In this document: positions 1 through 12,639 of the stretch, one piece after another
Numbering within the stretch: position 1 is the first letter of the stretch
How the letters are laid out: every line of letters starts with the position of its first letter
Assembly (NCBI GenBank): GCA_009760855.2
Contig: WPIO01000016.1
Coordinates: 126,001 to 190,000 of the forward strand
Length of the DNA: 64,000 bases
DNA from: Cristatella mucedo
Lineage: Eukaryota; Bryozoa; Phylactolaemata; Cristatellidae
Direction: 5' to 3'
Notes under the pieces: generated by a model
Seen by the model: only the letters and a program-made list of their open reading frames with translations
Databases searched by the model: none
Told to the model about the DNA's origin: nothing
Made by a program: the position numbers and the translations under genes

Positions 1-464
1 GCTATGGCTATTGCTGTTGCATCAGCACCCTAGGTCCAGGGTTAGAGGATGAAAGTTTTAGTGAGTGCTTGCATCGGCTGGAGCCGAATGAAGCCATACT
101 GCTTCGACCGAGCACTTGTGTGCTTGGATCGAGCTGTACTGCGTTGTCATGTATCTGTATCTTGCTAATAGAGAAGTGTAAATGCACCGACAGTGCTGAA
201 GTCATATGTAGCACTGGTGCACGCCCTGTTAGTGTCCCAATGCATGTGCGGCCTTGAATGAGTACGTGAACCCAGACACAATTAGCTTGAAAATGCAGAC
301 TAAGTAAATGTGGCATGGTATTGCATTAAGTGCATAGTTGTGCATTAAGGTACCAGTACTCTTTGATGACGAATCACACAAGAGCAGGCAATGAGGCCCG
401 TGAATTGGTTGTTTTGATTACTGAGGACCAGGCAAGTTTAGCAAGGCTACCTCACTCACCTTGT
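1..464. other. No recognisable gene
   Basis: Ordinary-composition sequence with stops in all frames beyond about 100 codons. No splice-bounded exon, RNA or repeat family could be recognised. Confidence 0.5.
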
Positions 465-680
465 TCAGCTGTTGAGATTGAACTCTGCACTAAGAATGAG
501 TGAACTGTGTGCACATATATTTAAAGGCTGAACCTCGGATCCTTTGGAGACTGTGCCTTTAGTTCGTATGCTCCCAAAGCCCGTTATGCATTCTCGCCTG
601 GCGTCACGACATCTCCTGACCACGTTCAATAAGAAACCAAAAACGCACCTAGATATCACAGCCTTTAGCAGTGGTCATCA
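465..680 (+). mobile_element. LINE A 3' ORF fragment
   Basis: The stretch TTTGGAGACTGTGCCTTTAG through TATGCTCCCAAAGCCC and CCTGACCACGTTCAATAAG matches, with point changes, the end of the better LINE A copies at 12,640-13,530 and 20,089-21,038 (peptide 'YAPKAWNSLP...LTTFKRNL'). It is a short decayed remnant. Confidence 0.7.
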
Positions 681-896
681 CAGCCTTTAATTATACACTC
701 TTACAAAAATAAGACCAAGCATGTTCCAACTGTGCAACCAAGCAACGAAGAGTCGTGCGACATTTTATTGTATAAGCATGATTTAAGCCAATCTTGTAAA
801 ACTACCTGTCAAGTAGCACAGTGCACGAGTCTCTCTCGTCTCATGCAGCGCTCTGCTGCTGTCTGTATTCACACGATGCAGCGTTCGTTTTAGCAG

Positions 897-1533
897 AGCA
901 GCAGCCAGCGCTGAACTTCGGCCCGGCCTCCAGCAGCTTCGAGACGCCTGTCGATTGCTACGACCTGTCTGTGACGTCAGAGGGGCATCTGCTGCTGGCT
1001 GCAGGGGAGCAAGGCCTGAAGGAATACAATCAGAGCGGCAGAGAGCTGAGCGTCTGGAAACCTGCGAGGCGGAGCTACGGAGGGAAAGACTTGGTCAGTG
1101 CAGTGCAGTCCCTGCAGGACGGACGTGCTGCTGTAGGCTTGCACTACTCACAGCTCGTCCTGCTGCTCAGACGCAGCAGCTCTGCTGCTGCTGCTGCTGC
1201 AGGGGACTCGCAGGGGACGTGGATCGAGGACCGACGTGTCGCTGAGCTGCCGTGGTCTCCATGGAAGCTGTCCTCACTCGGCGACCTGCTCGCTGTGACC
1301 CAGGGCAGCTATGGCTGGTGGAGAGCTGGCCCGAGCTCAGCTGCAGCAGCTGCCCCGAGCTCAGCTGCAGCTGCTGCAGCTGAGCTCGGGGCAGCTGCTT
1401 CACAGCAGCGAGTACGAGTATGACATACAGAGTGTGGCTCTCACTGCTGCTGCTCTGGTCACGGCGAGCTACAGCGAGGTGAAGCTGGACGATGGCAGAG
1501 AGCTGTACGTAGTGGACAGCTGCAGCCACCGAG
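897..1533 (+). pseudogene. Candidate exon of a beta-propeller-like (NHL/WD-type) protein, frame-interrupted
   Basis: From an acceptor-like tcgttttagcag| the frame reads PVDCYDLSVTSEGHLLLAAG, GLKEYNQSGREL and then LPWSPWKLSSLGDLLAVTQG, with a rhythm like propeller blades ('...DLSVTSEGHLLLA...'). This frame runs to about 1423. The next frame carries a similar-looking segment, YDIQSVALTAAALVTAS and DDGRELYVVDS, to a possible GAG|GTGACA donor at 1533. The two parts are joined by an Ala/Gln repeat that includes a perfect hairpin at 1345-1399, so the frame change probably reflects an indel there. It could be a broken gene piece, a real exon with an error, or a second exon. No named family can be assigned. 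Confidence 0.35.
1345..1399. repeat. Perfect inverted repeat, 26-bp arms, 3-bp loop
   Basis: The left arm 1345-1370 and right arm 1374-1399 are exact reverse complements around the loop CTG. The arms include CCCCGAGCTCAGCTGCAG and its complement. It lies at the point where the reading frame of the candidate propeller exon changes. Confidence 0.9.
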
Positions 1534-1559
1534 GTGACAGACAATGGAGACATAGGGTC

Positions 1560-2354
1560 GCAGAAACCTTTGTTCGGACAACGCTGGTTTGAATCCTTCG
1601 TGGTTGAAACATCCCCTTGATGAACCGTCCAGGTCCAACTTTCCAGGGGCTAAAACATCGGGGTCGAAACCCCCTAGAATCGCTTAAGTCAGATTAAGAG
1701 AAGAAGGAGCAGGAGCAGGAGGAACAAGAGAAGAAGAGTTAAAGGAGGAGAAAGGAGGAAGAGTTAAAGGAGAAGCAGAAGCAGGAGGCGGATGAGCCGG
1801 AGGAGGGGAAGATGAGGTGTCGATTGGAGCTTTTACCTTAGCGTTCAGTACGGGGATTTACAGTATCTGCTTTAAATTTACTATTGCCTTACCTGAGCCG
1901 AATTATGGTTCACTGCTGGAGTGACTGTGTGTGCATTGATAATAGCGAGACCTGTACCTGTACATCAACTATTGTTCATCGCCAACTGATCGGCGCCTTC
2001 CGGAGAGCTTCAGAATATTTCCGAGTAGTTTCATCACACCAGGCTGCAACTAACAAAGAGCGACTGCAAATTATTTTCCTAATCGCGAATAAATGAGAGT
2101 ATTCGCGAGATAAAACTGGCACTGTAGCTCAGCTATAGTAATAGTAATATTAATAGCAATAACAATTTTATCACAGTTTCCAACTTCGCGGATGATAAAC
2201 TTAGGCTGCAAGGTTTTGCACTTACTGCACATCCTGGTAGACTTGTGAATTTACGAAAGTTTGCTGCCATCCATGTGCGACATCATCAATGCATTTAGCA
2301 GTAGAGTCGAGAGAATTCGGCGTACACGAGGGATGGATGGGATCAAAGCAACTA
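1560..2354. other. Non-coding; purine-rich patch
   Basis: About 1695-1815 is a run of AGAAGGAGCAGGAGG-type purine repeats. The remainder, including A/T-rich sequence around 2100-2180, shows no gene, RNA or known repeat. Confidence 0.5.
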
Positions 2355-2505
2355 TGCCGTGCTGGTTTGGTCTAGCGGTTAAGGTGCTCGCCCCGACCAA
2401 GGTCTGACTGAGGTCGTGGGCTCGAGCCCCGAGGCATATGTGAAGCGCCTGAATAGAGATTAAGTTCTCTTGGGGTGCTATATAAATGAATTATATTAAC
2501 AACTG
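2355..2505 (+). mobile_element. SINE family 1 (tRNA-derived) with LINE A-like tail
   Basis: A pol III box A-like TGGTCTAGCGGTTAAGG and a box B-like GGGCTCGAGCCCC lie about 40 bases apart, followed by AAGCGCCTGAATAGAGATTA and AGTTCTCTTGGGGTGCTAT. The 3' part is the same hairpin tail found on LINE A copies. The head resembles a tRNA but an intact cloverleaf is not present, so it is a SINE and not a tRNA gene. Confidence 0.82.
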
Positions 2506-2509
2506 AGTG

Positions 2510-2620
2510 TCATCTATGTAATGTAATGTAGTGTAAGGTTTCATCGTCTCTAACTCCACAAATCCACAAAGATTATGTGGGAGTTACGCATGTTTGAAAG
2601 TTAAATATATGAGTTCCGCT
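2510..2620 (-). mobile_element. LINE B 3' tail fragment
   Basis: ATGTAATGTAATGTAGTGTA followed by CTCTAACTCCACAAA and AAAGATTATGTGGGAGTTACGCA matches the reverse complement of the LINE B 3' end seen at 23,500-23,580 and, on the other strand, at 42,070-42,130. Confidence 0.7.
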
Positions 2621-3474
2621 GGTCTGCCACGACTCGTTCCAGTGTCTCTACTAAGCATAAATCTTTAAAAATACTCAAGCGACCCGACGCAGTGCTGGCG
2701 ACATGTGTTTCGATGGGTGGCAGACTAACAGGCATTGCTTAGCACTCGCGACCTATCCATACTGTGACTCCTCCACAAGGGTGAAGCCAGGATATTTTGT
2801 GAGGGGAGGGGCGACACAACCTCGCACTTGAATAGCTCGCACATGGCCAAGGACTTCTCATTGACGTCTGCTCGGAAACGCTCTTCGACCTCGCTATTAG
2901 GATGTTTTTCCAGATGTCTTCGTTGTTTTTACTGGGTGCTTGAGTGACCCCTGAGATAAAATTAGAAAGGCCGCCATTCAAAAGTCTCTCGAAACTAAAA
3001 ACAACTCGTCTGCCTTTTTAAGGGCTTGCGTCAGCACGCCGAAAGCACGTTGACCCCGACGCACAAGCCTCCGTCAGGCTGGCAACTGACCTCCGACGCA
3101 CGAGCCTCCGACAGGCCACGGACGGGCCTGTCCTCCGGGCCTTCGTTGGGCCTCGTTACACTTTTCTGTAAGGTATTACTAAAGGATATTTAATAGCTCT
3201 AAAAATACGATCTCTTCTAAAAAAAAAATTGGCAATAGTCTCTTCGGAGACCGGCATTGCTGAACTTGAGTGCCGGCCGGCGGTGCGACGCCCTAGTTAG
3301 TGTTTCCTGCTTCTCCATCTCGACCAAATTGGCTTCCTCCTCTAAAGAAGCCTGTTAAATCGGCAAAGCCGACAAGACTCTAGAGCTGTCGTGCACTTAG
3401 TTTAGATTCAATAATTGTATTTATTAAATTCTTAAGCCTGTCTGCCTCCTCCTTGAAATCATGAGTGCCACCCG
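2621..3474. other. No recognisable gene
   Basis: An imperfect repeat of GACGCACRAGCCTCCG occurs twice around 3057-3110, with related CCTCCGGGCC-type sequence to 3150. Nothing else is recognised. Confidence 0.45.
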
Positions 3475-3600
3475 GGGGTAGGGCTGGAGACCTGGTCGTG
3501 GGTTCGACTACGCCATTGGGTGATTCTATATTGCCCACTGAAAGCAAGCGGTGGCGATAGCCGCTAAGGCTTTTCTGATGCTAACATAGAGGAGGTCGTT
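3475..3600 (+). mobile_element. SINE family 2 copy (tRNA-like head, different tail)
   Basis: A box B-like GGTCGTGGGTTCGACTACG is followed by GGGTGATTCTATATTGCCCA and AAGCAAGCGGTGGCGATA. The same arrangement (box B, then GGCGATT/TTGCCCAC) recurs at about 9,040, 14,455, 24,640 and in part at 35,690. Box A is poorly preserved. Confidence 0.6.
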
Positions 3601-3974
3601 GAATTTGCCTTGACCTTATTTTCTAAGGCTCCATAGATACAGTGCTCTTGAGCCTCACTGCCGTCCCCGTCTAAGCAACGAGAAACGATGCAGTAGACGG
3701 TTTTTTGTCTGCAGCCTTGACCTAAAGCCTGTGGACTCCTCGCTGCTGCTTAAAGGCCAAAAGAGATTAGTTGAAACTGTAAACTCACTAGCTATTCCTT
3801 GATCGGAGGTGGTCACGCCCCCGGCCGAGAATCCGACTCTTTCAAGCTATGGCTCGGAAGGGGCGTGGCAAGGTATGCTTTCTTGGCCTCCTTCTAGGAC
3901 TGATTGCCCCCCCCCCCTCCCTGCCACCACCACCGTTGACCACACACCCTCCGGTGAATTCGTTCGTCAAAGGT
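3601..3974. other. No recognisable gene
   Basis: Unique-looking sequence with a C9 run near 3907. No feature supported. Confidence 0.4.
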
Positions 3975-4120
3975 GTACCGTCAGGTCATCATTGTCTCAC
4001 CATGAGGGATGTCGTGACGACGTCGGTTGGGAGTGAGTTTCAAGCTCTGGAAGCACACGAACTGAAGGCCAAAGCCGCCGAAGGATTTGGGGTTCAAAAG
4101 TCCACGGTCTCCAAAAACAT
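3975..4120 (-). mobile_element. LINE A 3' ORF fragment (reverse)
   Basis: GTCGTGACGACGTCGGTTGG, GAGTGAGTTTCAAGCTCTGG and CACACGAACTGAAGGC match the reverse complement of the 'YAPKAWNSLPT' end of LINE A. Both edges are degraded. Confidence 0.7.
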
Positions 4121-4274
4121 GGGCCAACTCCAACCCTCTGAAAAATAATGTAGATCCCACTCTGGAAAAGTCTGAATATCTTCACCAAAAAATCGCCGCC
4201 CGGAAACCTTTGAATTGCCGTCAACAATGAGACCAACGTACCCTGTACAGCTTAAAAATGCTCCACGAAAGCTG

Positions 4275-4286
4275 ACTGCCTGCATG

Positions 4287-4322
<36 letters not shown>

Positions 4323-4325
4323 CCC
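4275..4325. repeat. (CCTG)n microsatellite
   Basis: About twelve tandem copies of the tetranucleotide TGCC/CCTG. Confidence 0.9.
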
Positions 4326-4379
4326 AGCTCGAGTGACGCGGCTGAGCTCGCGCGATTCCATCTGCAAAATGCCACACCG

Positions 4380-4525
4380 GTTTTGCCCAGGGGGATAAGA
4401 AGCTAGAGCTCGCCTTCGAACCGTCGAGGTCACGAGGGCACGACCCCTACGGCGTAGGCGAAGCGCCTGAATTTAGATGAAGTTCTCATTGGACGCTATA
4501 CGATAAAGTTATTTTTATTACATGT
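4380..4525 (+). mobile_element. SINE family 1 copy, decayed head
   Basis: The tail GAAGCGCCTGAATTTAGATG with AAGTTCTCATTGGACGCTAT matches the SINE 1 tail at 2440-2490. The tRNA-like head is recognisable only weakly (GAGGTCACGAGGGCACGACCC). Confidence 0.6.
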
Positions 4526-5109
4526 ATAATTGTACAATAATTAGTAACCTCCGTCAAATGAAAGAGAGGCTCGAACGAGCGCACTGAAGGGAAGTCCGCC
4601 CCCATAGACAGCGAGTCGCTTTAACTCCTCTATTAAATGTGGCCCCCACTTCCCATGTCGCACAAAACTGAAACTTCTTCTCTCTGAAGACGCGCTGTCC
4701 GAAAGCCTTTCACCTAAAAATAAATGCTCGCCACAATTGGCAGGGACGGAAGTCGCGCGAGCGACTCTTCGTGCCACGTTAGACCTGTCCAAGAAGACCC
4801 CCAAGGTCGTCCGAAATTCATAACATACGAACGCCCCCTTAAAGAGCATTGACAGGCCGTAGTCCTGCCCCTTTCAGCCAGACCTGGGGAGGGGGTTGGA
4901 GCTCTCAGCAACCCCCCCCCTCTCAAGCCTTCACTCCCCGCCCGCCCCCCCCCGGCGGCTATACTGCTATTAAACCAACAGCGCAGTTAGGAACCTCCGC
5001 CTTACTGTCAATCACCAGCAGTTTCTAGTTCTAGCGAAGCAGCAGGCGCTAATGCGAGACTGACTGTTGTGTGACTGCGACAGGCCAGCGGGTCCAGTGA
5101 CGGCCAGGC
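4526..5109. other. No recognisable gene
   Basis: Includes poly-C runs (4910-4960). No exon or repeat family recognised. Confidence 0.4.
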
Positions 5110-5352
5110 ATCCTGCAATAGCCCTGCAACGGCCCGACTATGGCCCAGGCACCATGCAATGGCCCTCCAACGGCCCGGCTATGGCCCAGGCACCATGCAA
5201 TGCCCCTCCAACGGCCCGGCTATGGCCCAGGCACCCTGCATTGGCCCTCTAACGGCCCGGCTATGGCCCAGGCACCATGCACTGGCCCTGCAGTGGCCCT
5301 GCAATGGCCCTGCAATGGCCCGACTGTGGCCCAGGCACCATGCAATGGTCCG
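5110..5352. repeat. 41-bp minisatellite
   Basis: The unit AACGGCCCGGCTATGGCCCA plus GGCACCATGCAATGGCCCTCC repeats about five times, then degenerates into short GGCCCTGCAAT units and a last partial copy. Open frames across it are by-products of the repeat; 41 is not a multiple of three. Confidence 0.9.
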
Positions 5353-7369
<2,017 letters not shown>

Positions 7370-7468
7370 TGCAGCAAATATATAGCGCCTAGGAAGAGAT
7401 TGAGTTCTCTGAGGGCGCTTTATCAAGTGCATTGTTATTATTATTAATACTATTAATATTATTATTAT
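7370..7468 (+). mobile_element. LINE A 3' tail (hairpin plus ATT repeats)
   Basis: TTTGCAGCAAATATATAGCG, GAAGAGATTGAGTTCTCTGA and GGGCGCTTTATCAAGTGCAT are followed by ATT/ATT repeats, the standard LINE A terminus. The coding part is missing (5' truncation). Confidence 0.85.
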
Positions 7469-7484
7469 TATTATTAGACAAAGA

Positions 7485-7598
7485 AACAGAGAGAGAGAGA
7501 CCGGGAGAGACAGAGACAGTGAGGGAGATACAGGCAGACAGAGAGAGACACACACGCATAGAGAGACACAGAGAGCGAGAGAGTGTGACAGATAGAGG

Positions 7599-7649
<51 letters not shown>

Positions 7650-7650
7650 G
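7485..7650. repeat. (GA)n microsatellite directly after a LINE A tail
   Basis: GA-rich, partly interrupted (GACAGAGACAG, ACACACGCATAGAGAG), becoming pure (GA)n at 7607-7648. Confidence 0.9.
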
Positions 7651-8089
7651 AATCGTTCTCGCGGTAGACACTTTGCTATTGGTAAGAAAGAAGCGTTGGC
7701 GGACGGATTAGTAATAATACCAAGCATGTTATCAGTGCGTATGCATGTGTGCGAGCAATTCACGCTGGCGGACTTATTACTGGATGTTAGCTTGAAGAGG
7801 TGTCCGATGTCAATCAGCGGTGCCGCGAGCGAGCGTCCTCTGCCGGCTCATGAATTTCTGTCGAAAGCGGAGCGCTCCAACGTTCGTTTTCCCTGACAGA
7901 CCGTGTGGCCAAGAGCTGCCTGCGGCGTGATCGCCGCCGATTGGCGCCTCCTCGGAGACTTACGTACTTACCGTAGATTACGATACGTGCGCTTCCTATT
8001 GCTTTTAATTCAGGAGCCGCCGCGAATAATCTCGAGCGTCCTATCTTCGTCACTGCATCTGACCGATTTCAGCGAGCGCTTGCTTCGGT
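7651..8089. other. No recognisable gene
   Basis: An open frame continues through the GA tract into this region but shows no domain. Nothing else is recognised. Confidence 0.4.
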
Positions 8090-8500
8090 AGCGAGTTCCA
8101 GACTTCGGGATCGGAGAGCTAAAGCTAAAGCCGAATAAGCCGAGTGTGGAATAAAGATGTTCGAGAGAGGAGAGCGACAGAAGCGAGCTGACATCAGTTG
8201 CATGAAGAGATACACTCAGGCACGCCATGGACAATTGTTTGCCAGAGCAAAGGCTCCTCGAATCAGTAAATGATGAAATGCCAATCGGTAGAGAGTTCCA
8301 GGCTTTGGGAGCTCCGTAATTGAGAGCTCGATGGGAGTAGAAGTTCGTTACAGGCACAACTGAATGACAGCAGGCAGAGGAGCATAAGGCAGAGGAGCAT
8401 AGGGGCAGAGGGCAGAGGGCAGAGGGCAGAGAAGCGCCAATCAGTAAGTAATTCAGATAGGAAGGCCTGAGCGGCTTAAACATGAGTAGTCACAGCTTCG
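8090..8500 (-). mobile_element. LINE ORF2 C-terminal fragment, third type
   Basis: On the minus strand the peptide includes HRALNYGAPKAWNSLPIGI and is followed by a stretch ending near SFSSPIPKSGTRYRSKRS. The 'APKAWNSLP' motif is that of non-LTR retrotransposon ORF2 ends, but the rest differs from LINE A and LINE B here. A GGCAGAG microrepeat interrupts it near 8400-8430. Confidence 0.6.
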
Positions 8501-8579
8501 AGGTCGATAGGTGGCTGCAACTGCGTTGGGGACCCAATGCAGATCTGTAAGCAGTGATGTACTGCAGCTCCGCTTACGA

Positions 8580-8805
8580 AAGACGAGCCACGCCTTACGA
8601 AAGCCGCGCCTTACGAAAGCCACGCCTTACGAAAGCCACGCCTTACGAAAGCCACGCCTTACGAAAGCCACGCCTTACGAAAGCCACGCCTTACGAAAGC
8701 CACGCCTTACGAAAGCCACGCCTTACGAAAGCCACGCCTTACGAAGCCACGCCTTACGAAAGCCACGCCTTACGAAGGCACGCCTTACGAAGGCACGCCT
8801 CGGAG
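8580..8805. repeat. 16-bp minisatellite
   Basis: About 13 copies of ACGCCTTACGAAAGCC, near-identical with a few 1-bp or short unit variants (GAAGCC, GAAGGC) toward the 3' end, which points to recent expansion. Confidence 0.93.
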
Positions 8806-9039
8806 CCTTGCACAGACTTAGGCGGCATATTTAGCAGGCAGCAAGGTCTGCAAGGTCGATTATTGGAAATCTTGACCTTTGACGAAAGACGTAATCGACG
8901 CAAGGACTGGCTTGGCGGCGGTACCCTTGCTTAAGCATGCAGGATTTTTTGCCATGCTGCAAAGTAGAAAGCTAGTTTACGGTAGAGCCGCCATCATTGG
9001 TCATTAAGCGAAAGGCTATTTTGGTTCCACAATCTAGAT

Positions 9040-9175
9040 GCCGCACTGGGTCTTGGCAAAGAGGTACGGTGCTCGCACTTGACGAACCATGTCGTGGGGT
9101 CGAGCCCTTCAGCAGGCAATCCTGTATTGTCCATTGTAAAAGGCGTTAAGCCTCTTATGTACCTAAATAATAATG
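9040..9175 (+). mobile_element. SINE family 2 copy
   Basis: Box A-like GGTACGGTGCTCGC and box B-like TGTCGTGGGGTCGAGCCC are followed by GGCAATCCTGTATTGTCCAT, AAAGGCGTTAAGCCTCTTAT and ATAATAATGAGG. Confidence 0.65.
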
Positions 9176-9479
9176 AGGATTGTCAGCTGACCATTAATTT
9201 TGTATGGCCGAGTCAGCTTTGAGGATTAGGCATTTCATTTTCTGGGTGCAACTAGGTTTCCGTATAACTTTTAATCGGTCACATTGCCATTGAATCCGAC
9301 AAAAGTTAATAGATACTCCAGTGCCACTTTTGGCAGTTTTAGCTGCTACAACGCTAAGAAACCTGGGGTCAAATGAGGAATCAAATCAGAGGAATTCACC
9401 TGTGCTACATGTGTGCTGGCAGGAAAGCATAGAATATGCTTGGGTATTTACTATAGCCTTACTAATTGATGCCACACTC

Positions 9480-9790
9480 ACAACAGAAAAAATGGTTGGA
9501 CGACTACATCCAAGTTCGTCACTCCATTTTCGCCGTCCCGTCTCGAATTCTGTGACTAACTGCTTGCAGGTCTACCAGACAATGCAATCAGGCGCTTACG
9601 GTTGGTGAAAAACTCTGCAGCTGGGCTTGTCTGTTGTGAGCGTCGCCGTTTGCACACCATACCACTTCTCGCCGACGTGTACTGGCTCCTAATCAAGTGG
9701 CGTATCGACTTCTGGGTCTTGTTACTCATTTTTAGACTCCTTCATTATCAGGCTCCAGCCTACTAGGCTAATTCGCGAAGAAGGCCCGTA
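9480..9790 (+). mobile_element. LINE A ORF2 fragment
   Basis: In mixed frames the sequence reads like 'L...LPDNAIRRLRLVKNSAA', 'PLLADVYWLLIKWRIDF' and 'LHYQAPAY', matching the intact copy at 12,830-13,060. Stops and frameshifts show decay. Confidence 0.75.
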
Positions 9791-10044
9791 CGAAAATGCT
9801 CTACTTTTGAAGAAGGCCCATTCCTGCTGAAACTGAACGTCTTGCGTTGGGGTAATCTCCGTTTCGAGCACATTCTGGCTAGCTTTTGACTCTGCAAAAA
9901 AATTCTCTTATTGCAGAGGCAGATGAGATCATGTCTCGTGCGATCGCCGTCGGAGTTCGGATTCGTGCCCTCTGGTCCTCACTATCTGGCCAGGCTGCTG
10001 CGCTGAGGCCGCTATCTATAACTTCCCATCCCTTGGTCTGCACT
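9791..10044. other. No recognisable gene
   Basis: No feature supported. Confidence 0.4.
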
Positions 10045-10112
10045 GTCAGTGACACTGCCAGTGACACTGCCAGTGACACTGCCAGTGACACTGCCAGCGA
10101 CACTGCCAGTGC
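10045..10112. repeat. 12-bp minisatellite
   Basis: About five and a half copies of CAGTGACACTGC. The unit begins and ends with complementary CAGTG/CACTG and can fold on itself. Confidence 0.92.
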
Positions 10113-10424
10113 TCTGTCACTGCTTTCTTAATTCCGATCATTCGGTGCATCAATCCAGGAGCGGCAAAGTACGACATTATGCTCCACCACGATGTGCGGT
10201 CGAATACAGGCCTAATTCCTTCACGACAATCGCGCGTTGATAGTTTTAAGTTTAACAGTGCAATTCCCGAAAATCGTCGCTATGCGACTAGAGCCATTCG
10301 AACTCAGCCAGTCCGAGCAGAGCAAAGCACGGGACTCGGCGGACCCATATGAAATATGAAATATAATAATTAAAATATACAGATGCGATATAAAATAATT
10401 ACGAGTGCCAAGAAAATTTTGAAG

Positions 10425-11110
10425 GAAATGGCGGATTACAGCTGCCTATGGCGGCACTGACGCCTACAGCCTTCAGCCAGGTGGCTTCGCGGCTGAAGCG
10501 CGCCGAATCGATTGGAATGGGGGGGCCGGGGCGGGGCGGGTGCGCTCTGGAATGCTGGGCGCGAAGCGCTCTGATTGGAAATAGGAGCCGCCGACCACGA
10601 GGTGGGCGTCGCGTCACTCGAAAAGATTGGCATTGCACTCGCCGGCACCGCAGGGCGTAGGCGGCGGCGGCGCCAGCGGCCATTCAGCCGGCGCCTCCGC
10701 CGCCCTGCGGCGGAGGCGCTACTGCAGGGCGGCGGAGGCCCTGAGAGCACGTCGCGCGGCGGCCGCCGCCGCCCTGCAGCGCCGCTGGCTCGCGCCGGGC
10801 GCCGAGAGCCGGCGGCAGCAAGCAGACGCCGGCTGCGGTCTAGCGCGACGCTGCCGGCGTTTCCAATCTTGGGATGGACTTCAAATGCTGCTCCGGCGCG
10901 AGCGTGTGCTATTTGCACTCGGTTGGTATTTTGGACGTTCCGACGTGCCTCAGTGAATCCGCAAAGTGCAGGCTGCAGCGAGCCCAAGGTACCCTTACTG
11001 AGCCGTCGGCTGTCCAACGGCGCCGCGTCGCCGCCGCTAGGCGGCGCAGTGGAGCCGTCGATAATACTAGCGTGCGACCGAGCGAGCGACGCCAGAGGGC
11101 GCACTTTACA
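10425..11110. other. GC/CpG-rich island without supported gene
   Basis: The strong GC and CpG content contrasts with flanks. Overlapping Arg/Ala-rich frames on both strands look compositional. A perfect 13-bp hairpin lies at 10691-10719 (loop CCT). Confidence 0.5.
10691..10719. repeat. Perfect inverted repeat, 13-bp arms, 3-bp loop
   Basis: GCGCCTCCGCCGC (10691-10703) faces GCGGCGGAGGCGC (10707-10719). Confidence 0.88.
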
Positions 11111-11221
11111 GGTTATGTAAGAGCTCTGTGAAGCTAGATGCTCTACGAATTACAGAAATGCAGTCGCGAAGGTCACAGAGGCTTCAGGTCACAGAGCGCC
11201 GGTGTATTCGCAGACACTAGC

Positions 11222-11432
<211 letters not shown>

Positions 11433-11864
11433 TTTCCAACACATTTTCTAGAGGTCTCTAGAAGCCGTGACTAACCTGTTATCGTCGCTTGTTCCAGCGG
11501 AGCACTTGTACCGTACCGAGTTACGGGACGGTGACTAAGCTTCTTTACGTGCGTCACGTAACCTTTTGCCGTCGGCGTAGCCAGGATGTTGACATAAGTG
11601 GCTACAGTTCTCGACGTTGAGGGTACGAGGTCAAGACCTTCTCTGTGAAAAAATCTACCGGTAAAGCGGCCTAGCCGCTCAAAGCATCGACGCTTCCCCA
11701 CTTTGCTGCGGCCGCCCGAGGCGCCGAGAAGCCGACAGTTACATCCGGGCACTTCCGCCTAACCCACTCTGAAAAGAAACGCTCGACCCGCGAGCTCGGG
11801 GCAGAATCTGTAGCGTAACGTAACGCAACGAAGCTCCGTCCGCGACTCCACAACGGCACAGTGA
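11433..11864. other. No recognisable gene
   Basis: No exon, RNA or known repeat recognised. Confidence 0.4.
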
Positions 11865-12440
11865 GACTTAAGTGGGTGCAAAGAAGAGTTTCCTATAGTA
11901 CACTCAAAGCCCAGGCGCCTTTTGGTACGCATGCGGCCAATAGACTTCATTACACGCAACAAAGAGAAAGTGGAAAGCATAGCAGAGTCAGGAGAGCAGT
12001 TGAGGTAGTGAGTAGCATGGAATTAGTAGCTCGGAACCGCTGAAAGAATGAGCCATAGTCGGCAGCAGGAGAGTAGTTGTCGTTGCGTAAGAATTGTGGA
12101 AGTGAGTTCCACAGTCTAGGACCTGCACAGCTAAAGCTTCTGTTGCCAACGGTGTTTAAGAGAAGGATTGGAACAGCTAATATATTGTGCATACACGACC
12201 TGAGGGCACGAGGAGGCTGAAACTGATGCAGCCGTTCAGCTGGGTATGGATGAGCCAAGCCGTGGCGGGCCTTGTGGGTCAGCGTAAGAACTTTGCTCTG
12301 TATCCGTTGATCAACCGGCAGTCATCCTAGCTCTTTTAGCAAAGCAGACACGTGCTCAAACCTCTGGGATTTGAAGACTAGCCTTGCAGCCATACTCTTG
12401 GATGCTACGAAACCGTGCAACTTACTCGGCGTAAATTGCA
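11865..12440 (-). mobile_element. LINE B ORF2 3' end (reverse)
   Basis: The minus strand encodes LTHKARHGLAHPYPAERLHQ, GNRSFSCAGPRLWNSLPQF and NDNYSPAADYGSFF, the same ORF end as at 23,700-24,130 (minus) and 41,660-41,960 (plus). This is typical of non-LTR retrotransposon ORF2 C-termini. It is 5'-truncated and has a frameshift near 12,320. Confidence 0.8.
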
Positions 12441-12639
12441 CAGCATTGTTTTCTTAGTTTTGAAAAACTCCTGAGGGTCTCTTTCTTGAACAACGGCTTA
12501 ATTACTCGCTCGCCTGGCGCCTCGCGTCACGCTTGACCTCATCTTAGGCAGCCATAGCCTTTTCTATATTGAATCTAGTCTTTCGTTATTTCCTTAAACG
12601 CCCTCCATCCGATTTAGAGGGGTCTGTGGGATGGGCCTA

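Noticed and set aside
2355-2440. Possible functional tRNA gene
   Set aside because: Box A and box B are present but the arms do not make a full cloverleaf, and the element continues into a SINE tail with other copies.
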